A DNA stretch of 64,000 nt from Nocardioides faecalis (lineage in GTDB: Bacteria > Actinomycetota > Actinomycetes > Propionibacteriales > Nocardioidaceae), in contig NZ_CP074406.1 of assembly GCF_018388425.1 (NCBI RefSeq), positions 3,720,001-3,784,000 of the forward strand, given 5' to 3'. Of this stretch, positions 33,983 to 43,257 are shown in pieces. The notes under the pieces were generated by a model. That model had not been told where the DNA came from. It saw nothing but the letters and a program-made list of their open reading frames with translations, and did no database searches. The translations under genes were made by a program, and so were the position numbers. The stretch's first letter is position 1. Each line of letters opens with the position of its first letter.

Positions 33983-34782
33983 ACGGCGCACTGCAGGCCC
34001 TGAGCGACGGCTGGGTCATCGCCCAGCGCAACGTCATCAAGATCAAGCGGGTGCCCGAGGTGCTCGTGTTCGTGCTGATCAGCCCGATCCTGTTCGTGCT
34101 GCTGTTCGCCTACGTCTTCGGCGGAGCGATCTCCCCGCCCGGGGCGGTGGACTACAAGGAGTGGCTGGTCTGCGGGATCTTCGCCCAGACGGTGGTGTTC
34201 GGGGCGACCTTCACCGGCGCGGGCATCGCCGAGGACATGCAGAAGGGCATCATCGACCGGTTCCGCTCGCTGCCGATGGCCCGCTCCGCGGTGCTGATCG
34301 GGCGGACCACCTCCGACGTCGTCTACAACGTTCTCTCGCTGCTGATCATGGGCCTGACCGGGCTGCTGGTGGGCTGGCGGATCCGCGACGGCGCGCTCGA
34401 GGCGCTCGCCGGGCTCGCGCTGCTGCTGGTCTTCGCCTACGCGATCAGCTGGGTGATGGGCCTGGTCGGCCTGCTGGTGCCCAGCGTCGAGGTGATCAAC
34501 AACGCCTCGTTCATCGTGATCATGCCGCTGACGTTCGTCTCCAACGCGTTCGTGCCGGCGGAGTCCTTCAGCGGGGTGCTGCGCACCTTCGTGGAGTGGA
34601 ACCCGGTCTCCGCGCTCACCCAGGCCAGCCGTGAGCTGTTCGGCAACACCGGCGGCCAGGTGCCGCCCGACGTGTGGTCGCTGCAGCACCCGGTGCTCTA
34701 CACCCTGATCTGGGTGCTCATCGTCCTCGTCGTGTTCGCCCCGCTGGCGATCCGGCAGTACGCGCGGGCGGGCAGCAAGTAG
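33979..34782 (+). CDS. ABC-2 type permease, DrrB type
   Basis: 267-residue membrane subunit with six helices and the ABC-2 signature near residues 175-215 (TFVSNAFVPAESFSGVLRTF, then VEWNPVSALTQASRELF). The start overlaps the ATPase stop in ATGA, so the two are translationally coupled and form one exporter. A cytochrome P450 gene converges from the right, without evidence for a biosynthetic cluster. Confidence 0.92.
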   Translation: MNGALQALSDGWVIAQRNVIKIKRVPEVLVFVLISPILFVLLFAYVFGGAISPPGAVDYKEWLVCGIFAQTVVFGATFTGAGIAEDMQKGIIDRFRSLPMARSAVLIGRTTSDVVYNVLSLLIMGLTGLLVGWRIRDGALEALAGLALLLVFAYAISWVMGLVGLLVPSVEVINNASFIVIMPLTFVSNAFVPAESFSGVLRTFVEWNPVSALTQASRELFGNTGGQVPPDVWSLQHPVLYTLIWVLIVLVVFAPLAIRQYARAGSK

Positions 34783-34813
34783 CACCCCGCCCCTGGATGC
34801 TCAGCCGAGGGGC

Positions 34814-36160
34814 TCAGGCGGATGCGGGCTGCCGCTCGCCGAGGTGCACCGGCAACGACTCCACGCCGTACACGATGGAGAGCTTGCGGAAGTCGAGGTC
34901 GTCGATGTCGGCGGCCATGCGCAGGTCGGGGAACCGCTCGGCGAGCATCCGCAGCGCCGTGCGCAGCTCCATGCGGGCCAGCTCGGCGCCGACGCAGCGG
35001 TGCATGCCCCAGCCGAACGCCAGGTGCCGGGTGGGCTCGCGCGTCGGGTCGAACTCACCGAGGCCCTCGCCCAGGCTCGGGTCCCGGTTGGCGGCCATGA
35101 GCGACACGGCGACCGCGTCGCCCTCCTTGACCAGCACGTCACCGACGACGACGTCACGCTTGGCGAAGCGCAGGAAGGCGAGCTGGACGACGCACAGGTG
35201 GCGCAGCAGCTCCTCGACCACCTTGTCCACCGACTCGGGGTCCGAGCGCAGCATCTCGCCGGCCTTCGGGGTGGTGGCGATCAGGTAGGTGCCCAGCGCC
35301 AGCATGCTGGCCGAGGTCTCATAGCCGCCGAGGAACACGCCGTCGGCGATGCCGCCGAGGGTGACGTCGTCGAGCTCGTCGCCGTGCGCCTTCAACAGCG
35401 CACCGATCAGGCCGTCGCCGGGGTTGTCGCGCTGCTCGCGCACCGCGTTGATGAGGAACTCGCGGGTGTGCGCGGCGGCGCCGAAGACGCCCGCACCGCC
35501 CTCGCTGAGGTCGAACCGGGCGACCCCGAGCTCGAGGAACCGGGCGCGGTCGTTGACCGGCAGGCCGAGCAGGTCGCAGATGACGTCGAAGGGCACCGCG
35601 AAGGCGAACTCGGCGACCATGTCCACCGCTCGCCCGTTCGCGCCGGCGGCCTCCATCGCGTCCAGGCGCTGCGCGACGATCGCCTCGATGCCGGGCTGCA
35701 ACCGGGCCAGGCGGCGCATCGTGAACTCGGGGGTGAGGTAGCGACGCAGCTGGGTGTGCAGCGGCGGGTCGGTCATCCCGAGCCCGCCGATCTGCTCCTC
35801 CGCCGAGCGGCCCTCCTGGGAGACGAACTGGCCGAGGTCGTTGGACCAGACCTCGGCGCCGCCGGCCAGCACCTGGCGGGCCTCGTCGTACCCGGTCACC
35901 AGCCACACACCGCGCCCGAAGAGGTCGGCGAGCTTCTTGACCGGGGCGTCGGTCTGCATCCGCATCACGGTGGGCAACGGGTCCAGCCCGTCGCGCTTGA
36001 GCGGGACCGTGAAGGCGTCCGGCAGGAACCGCAGCTTGCGCAGGTCGATGCCGTTGCGCATCGTGCGATTGAGCAGCCACACCCCCGCGCGCTGCTTGAC
36101 CGGACCGAGCACCGGGGTGGCCACGCGTCCGAGCGCACGGGGTAAGGCAGGGAGCTGCAT
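34814..36160 (-). CDS. Cytochrome P450
   Basis: 448-residue soluble P450 monooxygenase. The heme-ligand Cys389 lies in FGWGMHRCVGAELA; the K-helix ExxR is EELLRH, and the I-helix oxygen-activation motif is GGYETSAS, where an Ala is replaced by Gly-Gly and Glu-Thr is kept. TDPPLHTQLRRYLTPEF is the usual C-helix region. No ferredoxin or reductase is adjacent, so redox partners come from elsewhere. The substrate cannot be predicted. ATG 36160 gives the standard length; there is no strong ribosome site. Confidence 0.92.
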   Translation of the reverse strand: MQLPALPRALGRVATPVLGPVKQRAGVWLLNRTMRNGIDLRKLRFLPDAFTVPLKRDGLDPLPTVMRMQTDAPVKKLADLFGRGVWLVTGYDEARQVLAGGAEVWSNDLGQFVSQEGRSAEEQIGGLGMTDPPLHTQLRRYLTPEFTMRRLARLQPGIEAIVAQRLDAMEAAGANGRAVDMVAEFAFAVPFDVICDLLGLPVNDRARFLELGVARFDLSEGGAGVFGAAAHTREFLINAVREQRDNPGDGLIGALLKAHGDELDDVTLGGIADGVFLGGYETSASMLALGTYLIATTPKAGEMLRSDPESVDKVVEELLRHLCVVQLAFLRFAKRDVVVGDVLVKEGDAVAVSLMAANRDPSLGEGLGEFDPTREPTRHLAFGWGMHRCVGAELARMELRTALRMLAERFPDLRMAADIDDLDFRKLSIVYGVESLPVHLGERQPASA

Positions 36161-36315
36161 GGCGCTATTCCACCAGAACCTGGCGCCCTCGTGGGCCGGT
36201 GCGCCCATCCTCGGACCCTGGCCCCACCCTGAGATGGCACCCTGAGGGCCCGTGCGTGTCGCGCTGCGCGGCAATCCGTCACCGGCGAGCAACACCCCCG
36301 GCACCGAGACAGGGC

Positions 36316-36321
36316 TAGCCT
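36316..36321 (+). promoter_or_regulatory. -10 box of the leaderless HAD-GH65 operon promoter
   Basis: TAGCCT, 6 nt before GTG 36328. Confidence 0.6.
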
Positions 36322-36327
36322 GAACAA

Positions 36328-37101
36328 GTGTCTGCGACCACGCCTGCTCACGAGCCCCTGGTGGACTGGACCCGTTGGAGGGCGGTGCTCTTCGACCTGG
36401 ACGGCGTGCTGACGCCGACCGCCGTGGTCCACATGCACGCCTGGCGGGCGATGTTCTCCGCGTTCCTCGCCGAGCACGCCGCGGCCGAGGGCGTGACCTA
36501 CCCGCCGTACACCGACCAGGACTACTTCGACTACGTCGACGGCAAGCCGCGCTACGACGGGGTGCGCAGCTTCCTCGCCTCGCGCGGCATCATCCTGCCG
36601 GAGGGCACGCCGGAGGACCCGCCGGACGCACTCACGGTGTGCGGTCTGGGCAACCGCAAGAACGACGTCGTGACCGAGGTGCTCGCCACCGAGGGCGTCA
36701 CCGCCTACCCCGGCTCCGTGGCGCTGCTCGACGAGCTCGGCGCGCTGGGCGTGCCGATGGCGGTGGTCTCCTCCTCCCGCAACGCGCCCGACGTGCTGCG
36801 GGCCGCAGGGCTGGCCGACCGGTTCGCCTTCGTCCTGAGCGGTGCCCTGGCCACCGACCTCGGGCTGGCGGGCAAGCCCGCCCCGGACACCTACGCCCAC
36901 GCCGCCGCCGAGCTCGGCGCCACCAATGCCACCTCCGTCGTGCTGGAGGACGCCGTCAGCGGTGTCGCCGCAGGGCGGGCCGGCGACTTCGGCCTGGTGA
37001 TCGGGGTGGACCGCGGCGCCGGCGAGGCGCCGCTGCAGGCGGCGGGCGCCGACCTCGTCGTCACCGACCTGGCCGAGCTGATCGACGGAGGAGCCCGATG
37101 A
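36328..37101 (+). CDS. HAD hydrolase, beta-phosphoglucomutase-like
   Basis: 257 residues. Motif I DLDGVLTPT supplies the nucleophile Asp23 and Asp25; motif II VVSSSRN; motif III Lys in AGKPAPDTYAHAA; motif IV EDAVSGVAAGRAG. A helical cap (about 35-130) resembles the beta-phosphoglucomutase cap, though with an insertion relative to short PGMs. Beta-PGM converts beta-glucose 1-phosphate into glucose 6-phosphate, the product of the phosphorylase gene whose start overlaps this stop, so the two should form one disaccharide-phosphorolysis pathway. Leaderless start at GTG 36328. Confidence 0.88.
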   Translation: MSATTPAHEPLVDWTRWRAVLFDLDGVLTPTAVVHMHAWRAMFSAFLAEHAAAEGVTYPPYTDQDYFDYVDGKPRYDGVRSFLASRGIILPEGTPEDPPDALTVCGLGNRKNDVVTEVLATEGVTAYPGSVALLDELGALGVPMAVVSSSRNAPDVLRAAGLADRFAFVLSGALATDLGLAGKPAPDTYAHAAAELGATNATSVVLEDAVSGVAAGRAGDFGLVIGVDRGAGEAPLQAAGADLVVTDLAELIDGGAR

Positions 37102-39638
37102 CCGCCGACCTGCCCGAGGACCACAGCAACCAGGGTCCGCCGGACCAGCCGCCACCGGCCCACGAGGACCCGATGGACCGCACCCGGTTCCCCGTCGACC
37201 CGTGGCGCCTGGTCGAGACCCGCTTCGACGGCACGGACCTGGGCATCACCGAGTCGCTGTTCGCCGTCGGCAACGGCTACCTCGGCCTGCGCGGCAACTA
37301 CTCCGAGAGCCGCGACGCCCACCTCGACGGCACCTTCATCAACGGCTTCCACGAGACCTGGCCGATCTCGCACGCCGAGGAGGCCTACGGTTTTGCCCGG
37401 GTCGGCCAGACCATCGTCAACGCGCCCGACCCCAAGGTGATCCGGCTCTACGTCGACGACGAGCCGCTGCAGGTCTCGATCGCCGACATGCGCGCCTACG
37501 AGCGGGTGCTGGACTTCCGCAGCGGGGTCCTCGAACGGGACCTGGAGTGGCGCACCCCGGCCGGCAAGCGGGTCCGGGTCCGGAGCCTGCGGATGGTGCC
37601 GCTGGCCCAGCGCCACCTCGCGGTGATGACGTTCGAGGTGACCCTGCTCGACCACGGCGCCTCCCTGATCATCTCCTCGCAGCTGATGAACCGCCAGGAC
37701 AGCGACGAGCACAAGCCGCGCCAGGCCGGCCTCGGCGGCGGCACCACCGACCCCCGCCAGGCCGCCTCGTTCGACCACCGCGTGCTGGAGCCGCAGCTGC
37801 ACCACGCCGACCCCGCGACCGGCCGGCTCAAGCTCGGCTACCGCACCAGCGAGAGCCAGATGACCCTGGGCGTGGTCGCCGACCACCACCTGGAGACCGA
37901 CGCGCCGTACTCGATGACCGTGGACTCCGAGGACGACCTCGCCAAGGTCATCTACCGGATCGCGGGCGAGCCGGGCACCACCGTGCGGCTGACCAAGCTG
38001 GTCGCCTTCCACACCGCGAACACGATCCCGGCCCGCGAGCTCATCGACCGCTGCGAGCGCACGCTGGACCGCACCTGGGAGGAGGGCGTCGAGGCACAGT
38101 ACGACGCCCAGCGCGCCTGGCTCGACCAGTTCTGGGCGCGCTCCGACGTCGAGGTGCCTGGCCATCCCGACCTGCAGCAGGCCATCCGGTGGAACCTCTT
38201 CTCGATCCTGCAGGCCTCCGCCCGCGCCGAGGGCCAGGGCATCGCGGCCAAGGGGGTGACCGGGTCCGGGTACGGCGGCCACTACTTCTGGGACACCGAG
38301 ATCTACGTCCTGCCGTTCCTGACCTACACGCTGCCGTGGGCGGCGCGCAACGCGCTGCGGTTCCGCTACACGCTGCTCGAGTACGCCCGCACCCGAGCAC
38401 GCGAGCTGTCGCAGAAGGGCGCCCTGTTCCCGTGGCGCACCATCAACGGCCACGAGGCGTCGGCGTACTACGCCGCCGGCACCGCGCAGTACCACATCGA
38501 CGCCGACATCTCCTACGCGCTGAGCCAGTACCTCGGCGCCACCGGGGACGACGACTTCCTGGCCCACGAGGCGATCGACATCTTCGTGGAGACCGCGCGA
38601 CTGTGGGCCGACCTGGGGTTCTGGCGCGACGAGACCCAGCGCACCTTCCACATCCACGGCGTCACCGGGCCCGACGAGTACACCGCCGTGGTGGACGACA
38701 ACCTGTACACGAACGTGCTCGCCCGGTTCAACCTGCGCCGGGCCGCGCGGGCGGTGCGGGAGCTGGCGCTGAACTTCCCCGAGGCGTACGCCGACCTGGT
38801 GCGTCGTACCGGCCTGACGCCGGATGAGCCGACCGAGTGGGAGAACTGTGCCGCCGGCATGCTCATCCCCTTCGACGAGCACCTCGGCATCCACCCCCAG
38901 GACGTCGACTTCCTCGAGCGGGAGATGTGGGACCTGCGGAACACGCCGCTGGAGAAGCGGCCGCTGCTGCTGAACTACCACCCGCTGGTGATCTACCGGT
39001 TCCAGGTGCTCAAGCAGGCCGACGTCGTGCTCGCGCTCTACCTGCAGGGCGATGAGTTCACGGCGGAGCAGAAGAAGGCCGACTTCGAGTACTACGACCC
39101 GATCACCACCGGCGACTCCACGCTGTCGGCGACGGTGCAGTCGATCATCGCCGCCGAGGTCGGCTACCACGAGCTCGCGCTGCGCTACTTCAACGCCGCC
39201 CTGTACGTCGACCTCGCCGACCGGCACTCCAACACCGCCGAGGGCGTGCACGTCGCGTCCACCGGCGGGGTGTGGAGCGCACTGGTCGCCGGGTTCGGCG
39301 GCTTCCGCGACATCGGCTCCGGCGCCGGCAAGCGGCAGTGGCGCATCGACCCGCGGCTGCCCGAGGCGTGGGAGAGCCTCGTCTACCGGCTCACCCTGCG
39401 CGGCACCCGGGTCCGCGTCACCGTGCGCGCCAGCGAGCTCGAGCTGTTGGTCGAGGACGGTGACCGGGCGATCACCTTCGACGTGCGCGACGAGCTCGTC
39501 ACCGTCGCGCCCGGCAAGCCCGTCACCGTCGCGCTCAAGGACCAGGGGCCGCGCCTGAGCGGCCAGCCGAAGTACCCCGCCGGCACCCGGCGCTCCGACG
39601 GCACCGTCATCTCCGCCATCGTGCCCAGCGGGGAGTGA
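37098..39638 (+). CDS. GH65 family disaccharide phosphorylase (trehalose/maltose/kojibiose type)
   Basis: 846-residue inverting phosphorylase. The N-terminal beta-sandwich begins after a disordered 30-residue lead; the (alpha/alpha)6 barrel contains the general acid Glu527 in HGVTGPDEYT, the GHYFWDTEIYVLPF substrate region and the phosphate-binding loop ASTGGVW. It splits an alpha-glucosyl disaccharide with phosphate into glucose and beta-glucose 1-phosphate. Which disaccharide cannot be told. GGAGGAG lies upstream and the ATG overlaps the HAD stop (ATGA), showing translational coupling. Perfect palindromes follow at 39660. Confidence 0.92.
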   Translation: MTADLPEDHSNQGPPDQPPPAHEDPMDRTRFPVDPWRLVETRFDGTDLGITESLFAVGNGYLGLRGNYSESRDAHLDGTFINGFHETWPISHAEEAYGFARVGQTIVNAPDPKVIRLYVDDEPLQVSIADMRAYERVLDFRSGVLERDLEWRTPAGKRVRVRSLRMVPLAQRHLAVMTFEVTLLDHGASLIISSQLMNRQDSDEHKPRQAGLGGGTTDPRQAASFDHRVLEPQLHHADPATGRLKLGYRTSESQMTLGVVADHHLETDAPYSMTVDSEDDLAKVIYRIAGEPGTTVRLTKLVAFHTANTIPARELIDRCERTLDRTWEEGVEAQYDAQRAWLDQFWARSDVEVPGHPDLQQAIRWNLFSILQASARAEGQGIAAKGVTGSGYGGHYFWDTEIYVLPFLTYTLPWAARNALRFRYTLLEYARTRARELSQKGALFPWRTINGHEASAYYAAGTAQYHIDADISYALSQYLGATGDDDFLAHEAIDIFVETARLWADLGFWRDETQRTFHIHGVTGPDEYTAVVDDNLYTNVLARFNLRRAARAVRELALNFPEAYADLVRRTGLTPDEPTEWENCAAGMLIPFDEHLGIHPQDVDFLEREMWDLRNTPLEKRPLLLNYHPLVIYRFQVLKQADVVLALYLQGDEFTAEQKKADFEYYDPITTGDSTLSATVQSIIAAEVGYHELALRYFNAALYVDLADRHSNTAEGVHVASTGGVWSALVAGFGGFRDIGSGAGKRQWRIDPRLPEAWESLVYRLTLRGTRVRVTVRASELELLVEDGDRAITFDVRDELVTVAPGKPVTVALKDQGPRLSGQPKYPAGTRRSDGTVISAIVPSGE

Positions 39639-39659
39639 GCGGGGTCGAGCGGGCTGGGT

Positions 39660-39719
39660 GCAGGAATCCCCGGTCGACCGGGGATTCCTGCGCGGATCGG
39701 GGGTTACAACCCCCAATCC
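39660..39719. terminator. Two adjacent palindromes after the GH65 gene
   Basis: 39660-39691 is a perfect 32-bp palindrome with core GGTCGACC and no loop. 39699-39714 is GGGGGTT-AC-AACCCCC, flanked by GGAT/ATCC that extend the stem. They begin 22 bp past the stop and probably terminate the operon, though neither has a U-tract. The rest of the gap to 39880 holds a TACGAT -10-like hexamer at 39823 and no gene. Confidence 0.6.
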
Positions 39720-39880
39720 CGCCAGGAAACCTCCGCCCCCGTGACGCCTGAGGCGTACGACGTACGGCGCGCGCCGCGCCACACGACCTGCGCGACGGCC
39801 CGGGCGCGTGCAACCGACGTCATACGATCCCGGGGTGAGACGCGGCGTGGGTGGCACCGCTCGGGGCGTTCACTGGAACC

Positions 39881-41116
39881 GTGACCGAACTTCGTCCCGC
39901 TGCCGCGCGGGAGGTGAGCGACGCCCGGCGCTGGGCGATGCTGGCGGCCGGGACGGTGGCGCAGGCCTCGACGGCGGCGATGGTGGCCGCGCCGTCGTTC
40001 CTCATCCCGCAGCTGCACCGCCCGGTCGCCGAGGGCGGCAACGGGCTGAGCCTGGCCGCGGCCGGGCTGGTCTCCTCCGCGGCGATGGCCGGGATGATGT
40101 GCACCCTGGTGCTCTGGGGGCTGGTCGTGGACCGGCGCGGCGAGCGGTTCGCGCTCCTCGGCGGGTTGGGCATCGCCGGCCTCGGCGGCCTGCTCGCCAC
40201 GCTGACCAGCTCGCCCGCGGCCCTGGCGGGTGCGTTGGCGCTCGCCGGGGTCGGCGCCGCCGCCACGAACTCGGCGTCCGGGCGGGTCGTGGTCGGCTGG
40301 TTCCCCGCGCAGCGGCGCGGCGTGGCGATGGGCATCCGGCAGACCGGGCAGCCACTCGGCGTCGGGTTGGCCGCGGCCACCGTCGCCGTCGTCGCGCACA
40401 GCCACGGCATCGGCCCGGCGCTGTGGGTGCCCACCGCCGCGACCGTGCTGGCCACGGCGGGGGTGGCGCTGACCGTGCTCGACCCGCCGCGTCCCGCGGC
40501 CGGGGAGCGGCGCGCCGTGGTCAACCCGTACCGCGCCGACTCCTTCCTGCTGCGGATCCACAGCTCCTCGGTGCTGCTGGTGGTGCCGCAGTTCCTGGTC
40601 TGGACGTTCGGCCTGACCTGGCTGGTCGAAGGGCTGGACTGGTCCCCGGGCCTGGCCGGGCTGACCGTGGCCGCCACCCAGGTGGCCGGCGCCGCGGCCC
40701 GGATCGGGGCGGGCTGGCTCTCGGACGCGATGGGGTCGCGGATGCGGCCGATGCGTGCGGTCGCCGTGCTCGCCGGTGTCTGCATGGCGCTGCTCGGCGG
40801 CGCCGCGGCGCTGGCGGAGGGATCGACCCTGCTGACCGCCGTGTCGGTGCTGCTGCTGGTGGCGGCCTCGGCGCTGACCGTCGCCGACAACGGTCTCGCG
40901 TTCACCGCCATCGCCGAGCGGGCCGGGCCGTTCTGGTCGGGGCGTGCGATGGGCCTGCAGAACACCGCCCAACACCTCGCCGCCGTCGCGGTCCCCCCGC
41001 TGGCGGGACTGTCCATCACGGCCTGGGGCTACGGCGCCACGTTCGCCCTCGCCGCGGTGTTCCCGCTGGTCGCGATCAGCGCGGTGCCGGTGGGCGGGGA
41101 GCGGCCAGTCGGCTGA
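39881..41116 (+). CDS. MFS transporter
   Basis: 411 residues and about 12 membrane helices. The motif VDRRGERFALLGGL follows helix 2 and RRGVAMGIRQTGQPLG resembles the motif of CynX/oxalate-formate-like carriers. GTG 39881 (TELRPAAAREVSD) is chosen because it starts just before the first helix; GTG 39851 is also in frame. A TACGAT hexamer at 39823 predicts transcription from about 39835, giving a leader of about 46 nt without a clear ribosome site. The 3' end overlaps the convergent epimerase gene by 41 bp. Substrate unknown. Confidence 0.85.
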   Translation: MTELRPAAAREVSDARRWAMLAAGTVAQASTAAMVAAPSFLIPQLHRPVAEGGNGLSLAAAGLVSSAAMAGMMCTLVLWGLVVDRRGERFALLGGLGIAGLGGLLATLTSSPAALAGALALAGVGAAATNSASGRVVVGWFPAQRRGVAMGIRQTGQPLGVGLAAATVAVVAHSHGIGPALWVPTAATVLATAGVALTVLDPPRPAAGERRAVVNPYRADSFLLRIHSSSVLLVVPQFLVWTFGLTWLVEGLDWSPGLAGLTVAATQVAGAAARIGAGWLSDAMGSRMRPMRAVAVLAGVCMALLGGAAALAEGSTLLTAVSVLLLVAASALTVADNGLAFTAIAERAGPFWSGRAMGLQNTAQHLAAVAVPPLAGLSITAWGYGATFALAAVFPLVAISAVPVGGERPVG

Positions 41117-42170
41117 GCGCGACCGGCGGCTCCGGCGAACCGCCCTCCTGCACCCGCCACCGGCGGAGCAGCTCGGCCTCCCGCTCGGCGGTGATGCCGT
41201 CGATCCGGGCCGCCGGGTCGGCGGCCAACCACGCCCGCGTGTCGCGCACCGTGTCTGCCAGCGGGCGCGACACCAGTCCCGCCGCCGTGGCCGGCGCGGC
41301 GTCGTGGGACATCATGCCGTCGTAGGAGGGCCGGGGAAGCCACAGCGGGATGCCCCGGGGGCCGGCCCAGCTCGCCACGCCCTCGGCGAGCAGGAAGTCG
41401 TGGTCGACCCACACCGGGCGAGCGTCCGGCAGGGCCGCGGCGAACAGGTCGCCGAACGTGGTCACCGGGCCGACGGCGTCGTACACGGTCGGCGTTCCCG
41501 GCTCCCCGGGGTCCCCCGATTCCGCCACGGGGGTGGTGACGGGGCCCCGCTCGGCCAGGGCGACGATCCAGGTGGCGAGGTCGCGCACGTCGACGACCTG
41601 CACCAGGTCCTCGGGCCGACCCGGCGCCAGGACCTCGCCGTCGTGCGCCGAGCGCCACGCCCAGTACGCGAACCGGCCGCTCGGGTCGCCGGGCCCCACG
41701 ATCAGCCCGGGCCGCAGCACCACCGCGCCCGGCACCGCCTCGTGCACCAGCTGCTCGCAGGCGACCTTCATCGCGCCGTACGCCTCCGGGCTGCTCATCG
41801 GGTCCAGGTCGTCGACGACCGGCTCCAGCAGCGTCCCCACCCCCGGGCCGCCGGCGTCGGCATCGTCGGCGTAGACGGAGATGGTGGAGACGAAGACCCA
41901 GTGCGCCGGCGGTACGGCGTCCAGCGCGCGCCGCACGTGGGAGGGCCGCCGGGCGACGTCGACCACTGCGTCGGGTGGGCGGTCGGCCAGCCGCTGGACC
42001 AGGTCGGCGGGGGCCGGCTCGTCGCGGTCCCAGCGCAGGTGCTCGACACCGGTGGGCACCGTGCCGGAGCGGCCGCGGTTGACGCAGATGACCTCGTGCC
42101 CGGCCGCCACGGCCTCGGCGGCCACCGCACGGGACAGGAACCTGTTGCCGCCCAAGACCAGGATGCGCAT
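41076..42170 (-). CDS. NAD-dependent epimerase/dehydratase family protein
   Basis: 364-residue extended short-chain dehydrogenase. The Rossmann motif is RILVLGGNRFLSRAVA (GxxxxxxR variant, as in the chloroplast-RNA-binding CSP41-like reductases); the catalytic triad area is STISVYAD and YGAMKVACE (Tyr-x-x-x-Lys). Members of this subgroup often act on isoflavone-like or nucleotide-sugar substrates; none is assigned. ATG 42170 is the only good start. It overlaps the 3' end of the convergent MFS gene by 41 bp, so antisense transcripts would meet there. Confidence 0.85.
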   Translation of the reverse strand: MRILVLGGNRFLSRAVAAEAVAAGHEVICVNRGRSGTVPTGVEHLRWDRDEPAPADLVQRLADRPPDAVVDVARRPSHVRRALDAVPPAHWVFVSTISVYADDADAGGPGVGTLLEPVVDDLDPMSSPEAYGAMKVACEQLVHEAVPGAVVLRPGLIVGPGDPSGRFAYWAWRSAHDGEVLAPGRPEDLVQVVDVRDLATWIVALAERGPVTTPVAESGDPGEPGTPTVYDAVGPVTTFGDLFAAALPDARPVWVDHDFLLAEGVASWAGPRGIPLWLPRPSYDGMMSHDAAPATAAGLVSRPLADTVRDTRAWLAADPAARIDGITAEREAELLRRWRVQEGGSPEPPVALSRLAAPRPPAPR

Positions 42171-42271
42171 GGCCCATCTGAACCCGGCGACCCGACTTCC
42201 GCAAGGGTCGCCGGGCCTGCGGCCTGCGGACAGCCGGTAGCGGGCGGGTACGGGCATGGTTGGCTGACCGC

Positions 42272-43129
42272 GTGGGACACCGCTGCCGCATGCTCGCGAC
42301 CGTCGTGGCGCTCGCCGTACCCCTGCTCCTCGCCGGCTGCGGCGCAGACGAGTCCGCACCCGGACCGACCACCGCGAGCAGCTCGGCCACCGGCTCCCCG
42401 TCCTCGCCGGCCTCGCCGACGGGATCGCCGAGCGCCACTCCGAGCACGTCTCCGACGACCGCGCCCAGCTCGGCCGACGCCCCCCGACCGTCGCCCACCG
42501 ACCAGACCACCACCGACCAGACCACCACCGGCCAGGCCCCCGCCGAGCAGACCGAGCAGACCGGGATCGACGCCTCGCACCACCAGGGCCCGATCGACTG
42601 GCGGCAGGTGGCGGGGGCCGGCATCGAGTTCGCCTACCTCAAGGCCAGCGAGGGCACCCGGTTCGTCGACCCCCGCTTCGCCGAGAACCGCCGCGCGGCC
42701 ACCGCCCGCGGGCTGGTGGTCGGCGGCTACCACTACTTCCAGCTCTGCACCGACGGCACCGCCCAGGCCCGGCACTTCATCGACGTCCTCGGCAAGCACG
42801 ACCCGGTGCGACAGCTGGCACCGGCGCTCGACCTGGAGCTGGCCGGCAGCTGCGCGACCCCGCCACCCCGGGCGGAGCTGCTGGCCGAGGTGCGCGAGTT
42901 CCTGGCGGTCGTCGACGCCCACACCGGCACCCGCACGGTGGTCTACCTCTACCCCGAGCTGGAGGAGCGCTTCGGCTTCGCCGGCGACCTGGCCGACCAC
43001 CCGCAGTGGGTGCGCCGGCTCGGTGACCGCGAGCCGCGGCGGCCCTGGCAGGTGTGGCAGTACGACGACCGCGGCACCGTGCCGGGCATCGCCGGCGGGG
43101 TGGACCTGAACCTGCGCCGCACCGGCTGA
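42272..43129 (+). CDS. GH25 lysozyme-like lipoprotein
   Basis: 285 residues from GTG 42272 (ATG 42290 possible). Signal peptide with lipobox LLAGC, then a Ser/Thr/Pro-rich linker of about 75 residues with TDQTTTDQTTTGQ repeats, then a GH25 muramidase domain. Seen in it are GIDASHHQGPIDW, YLKASEGT, GGYHYFQ, ALDLELAG (catalytic Asp-x-Glu) and the closing VWQYDDRGTVPGI...VDLN. It should cleave peptidoglycan glycan chains from the outer membrane face. The linker lets it reach through the wall. A 66-nt palindromic element lies directly after the stop. Confidence 0.9.
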   Translation: MGHRCRMLATVVALAVPLLLAGCGADESAPGPTTASSSATGSPSSPASPTGSPSATPSTSPTTAPSSADAPRPSPTDQTTTDQTTTGQAPAEQTEQTGIDASHHQGPIDWRQVAGAGIEFAYLKASEGTRFVDPRFAENRRAATARGLVVGGYHYFQLCTDGTAQARHFIDVLGKHDPVRQLAPALDLELAGSCATPPPRAELLAEVREFLAVVDAHTGTRTVVYLYPELEERFGFAGDLADHPQWVRRLGDREPRRPWQVWQYDDRGTVPGIAGGVDLNLRRTG

Positions 43130-43140
43130 GCCGTCGTACG

Positions 43141-43206
43141 CTCCGCCTCCCAAGCAGATTTGTCGGATCTCGGCGGATTCTCGACGAATTCTCTTGGGGC
43201 GCGGAG
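43141..43206 (+). repeat. 66-nt palindromic element, copy A
   Basis: 25-nt arms (43141-43165 and 43182-43206) pair at 19 of 25 positions around a 16-nt centre. The same element occurs at 55464-55529 on the other strand, in the same orientation relative to the gene it follows (53 of 66 identical; 24 of 25 in the left arm). It begins 12 nt after the GH25 stop. Confidence 0.8.
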
Positions 43207-43257
43207 CCCGCGCAGATCGGAGGGGAACATCAGGCACCCTCGGGTCGTTGCACCCAC

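Noticed and set aside
34814..39638. Natural-product biosynthetic cluster around the P450 and DrrAB exporter
   Set aside because: No synthase, tailoring set or carrier protein is nearby; the flanking genes are sugar metabolism and housekeeping.
39835..39880. Leaderless GTG at 39835 after TACGAT as the start of the MFS gene
   Set aside because: It is out of frame with the transporter; either the -10 match is by chance or the gene has a short leader. Left as a note only.
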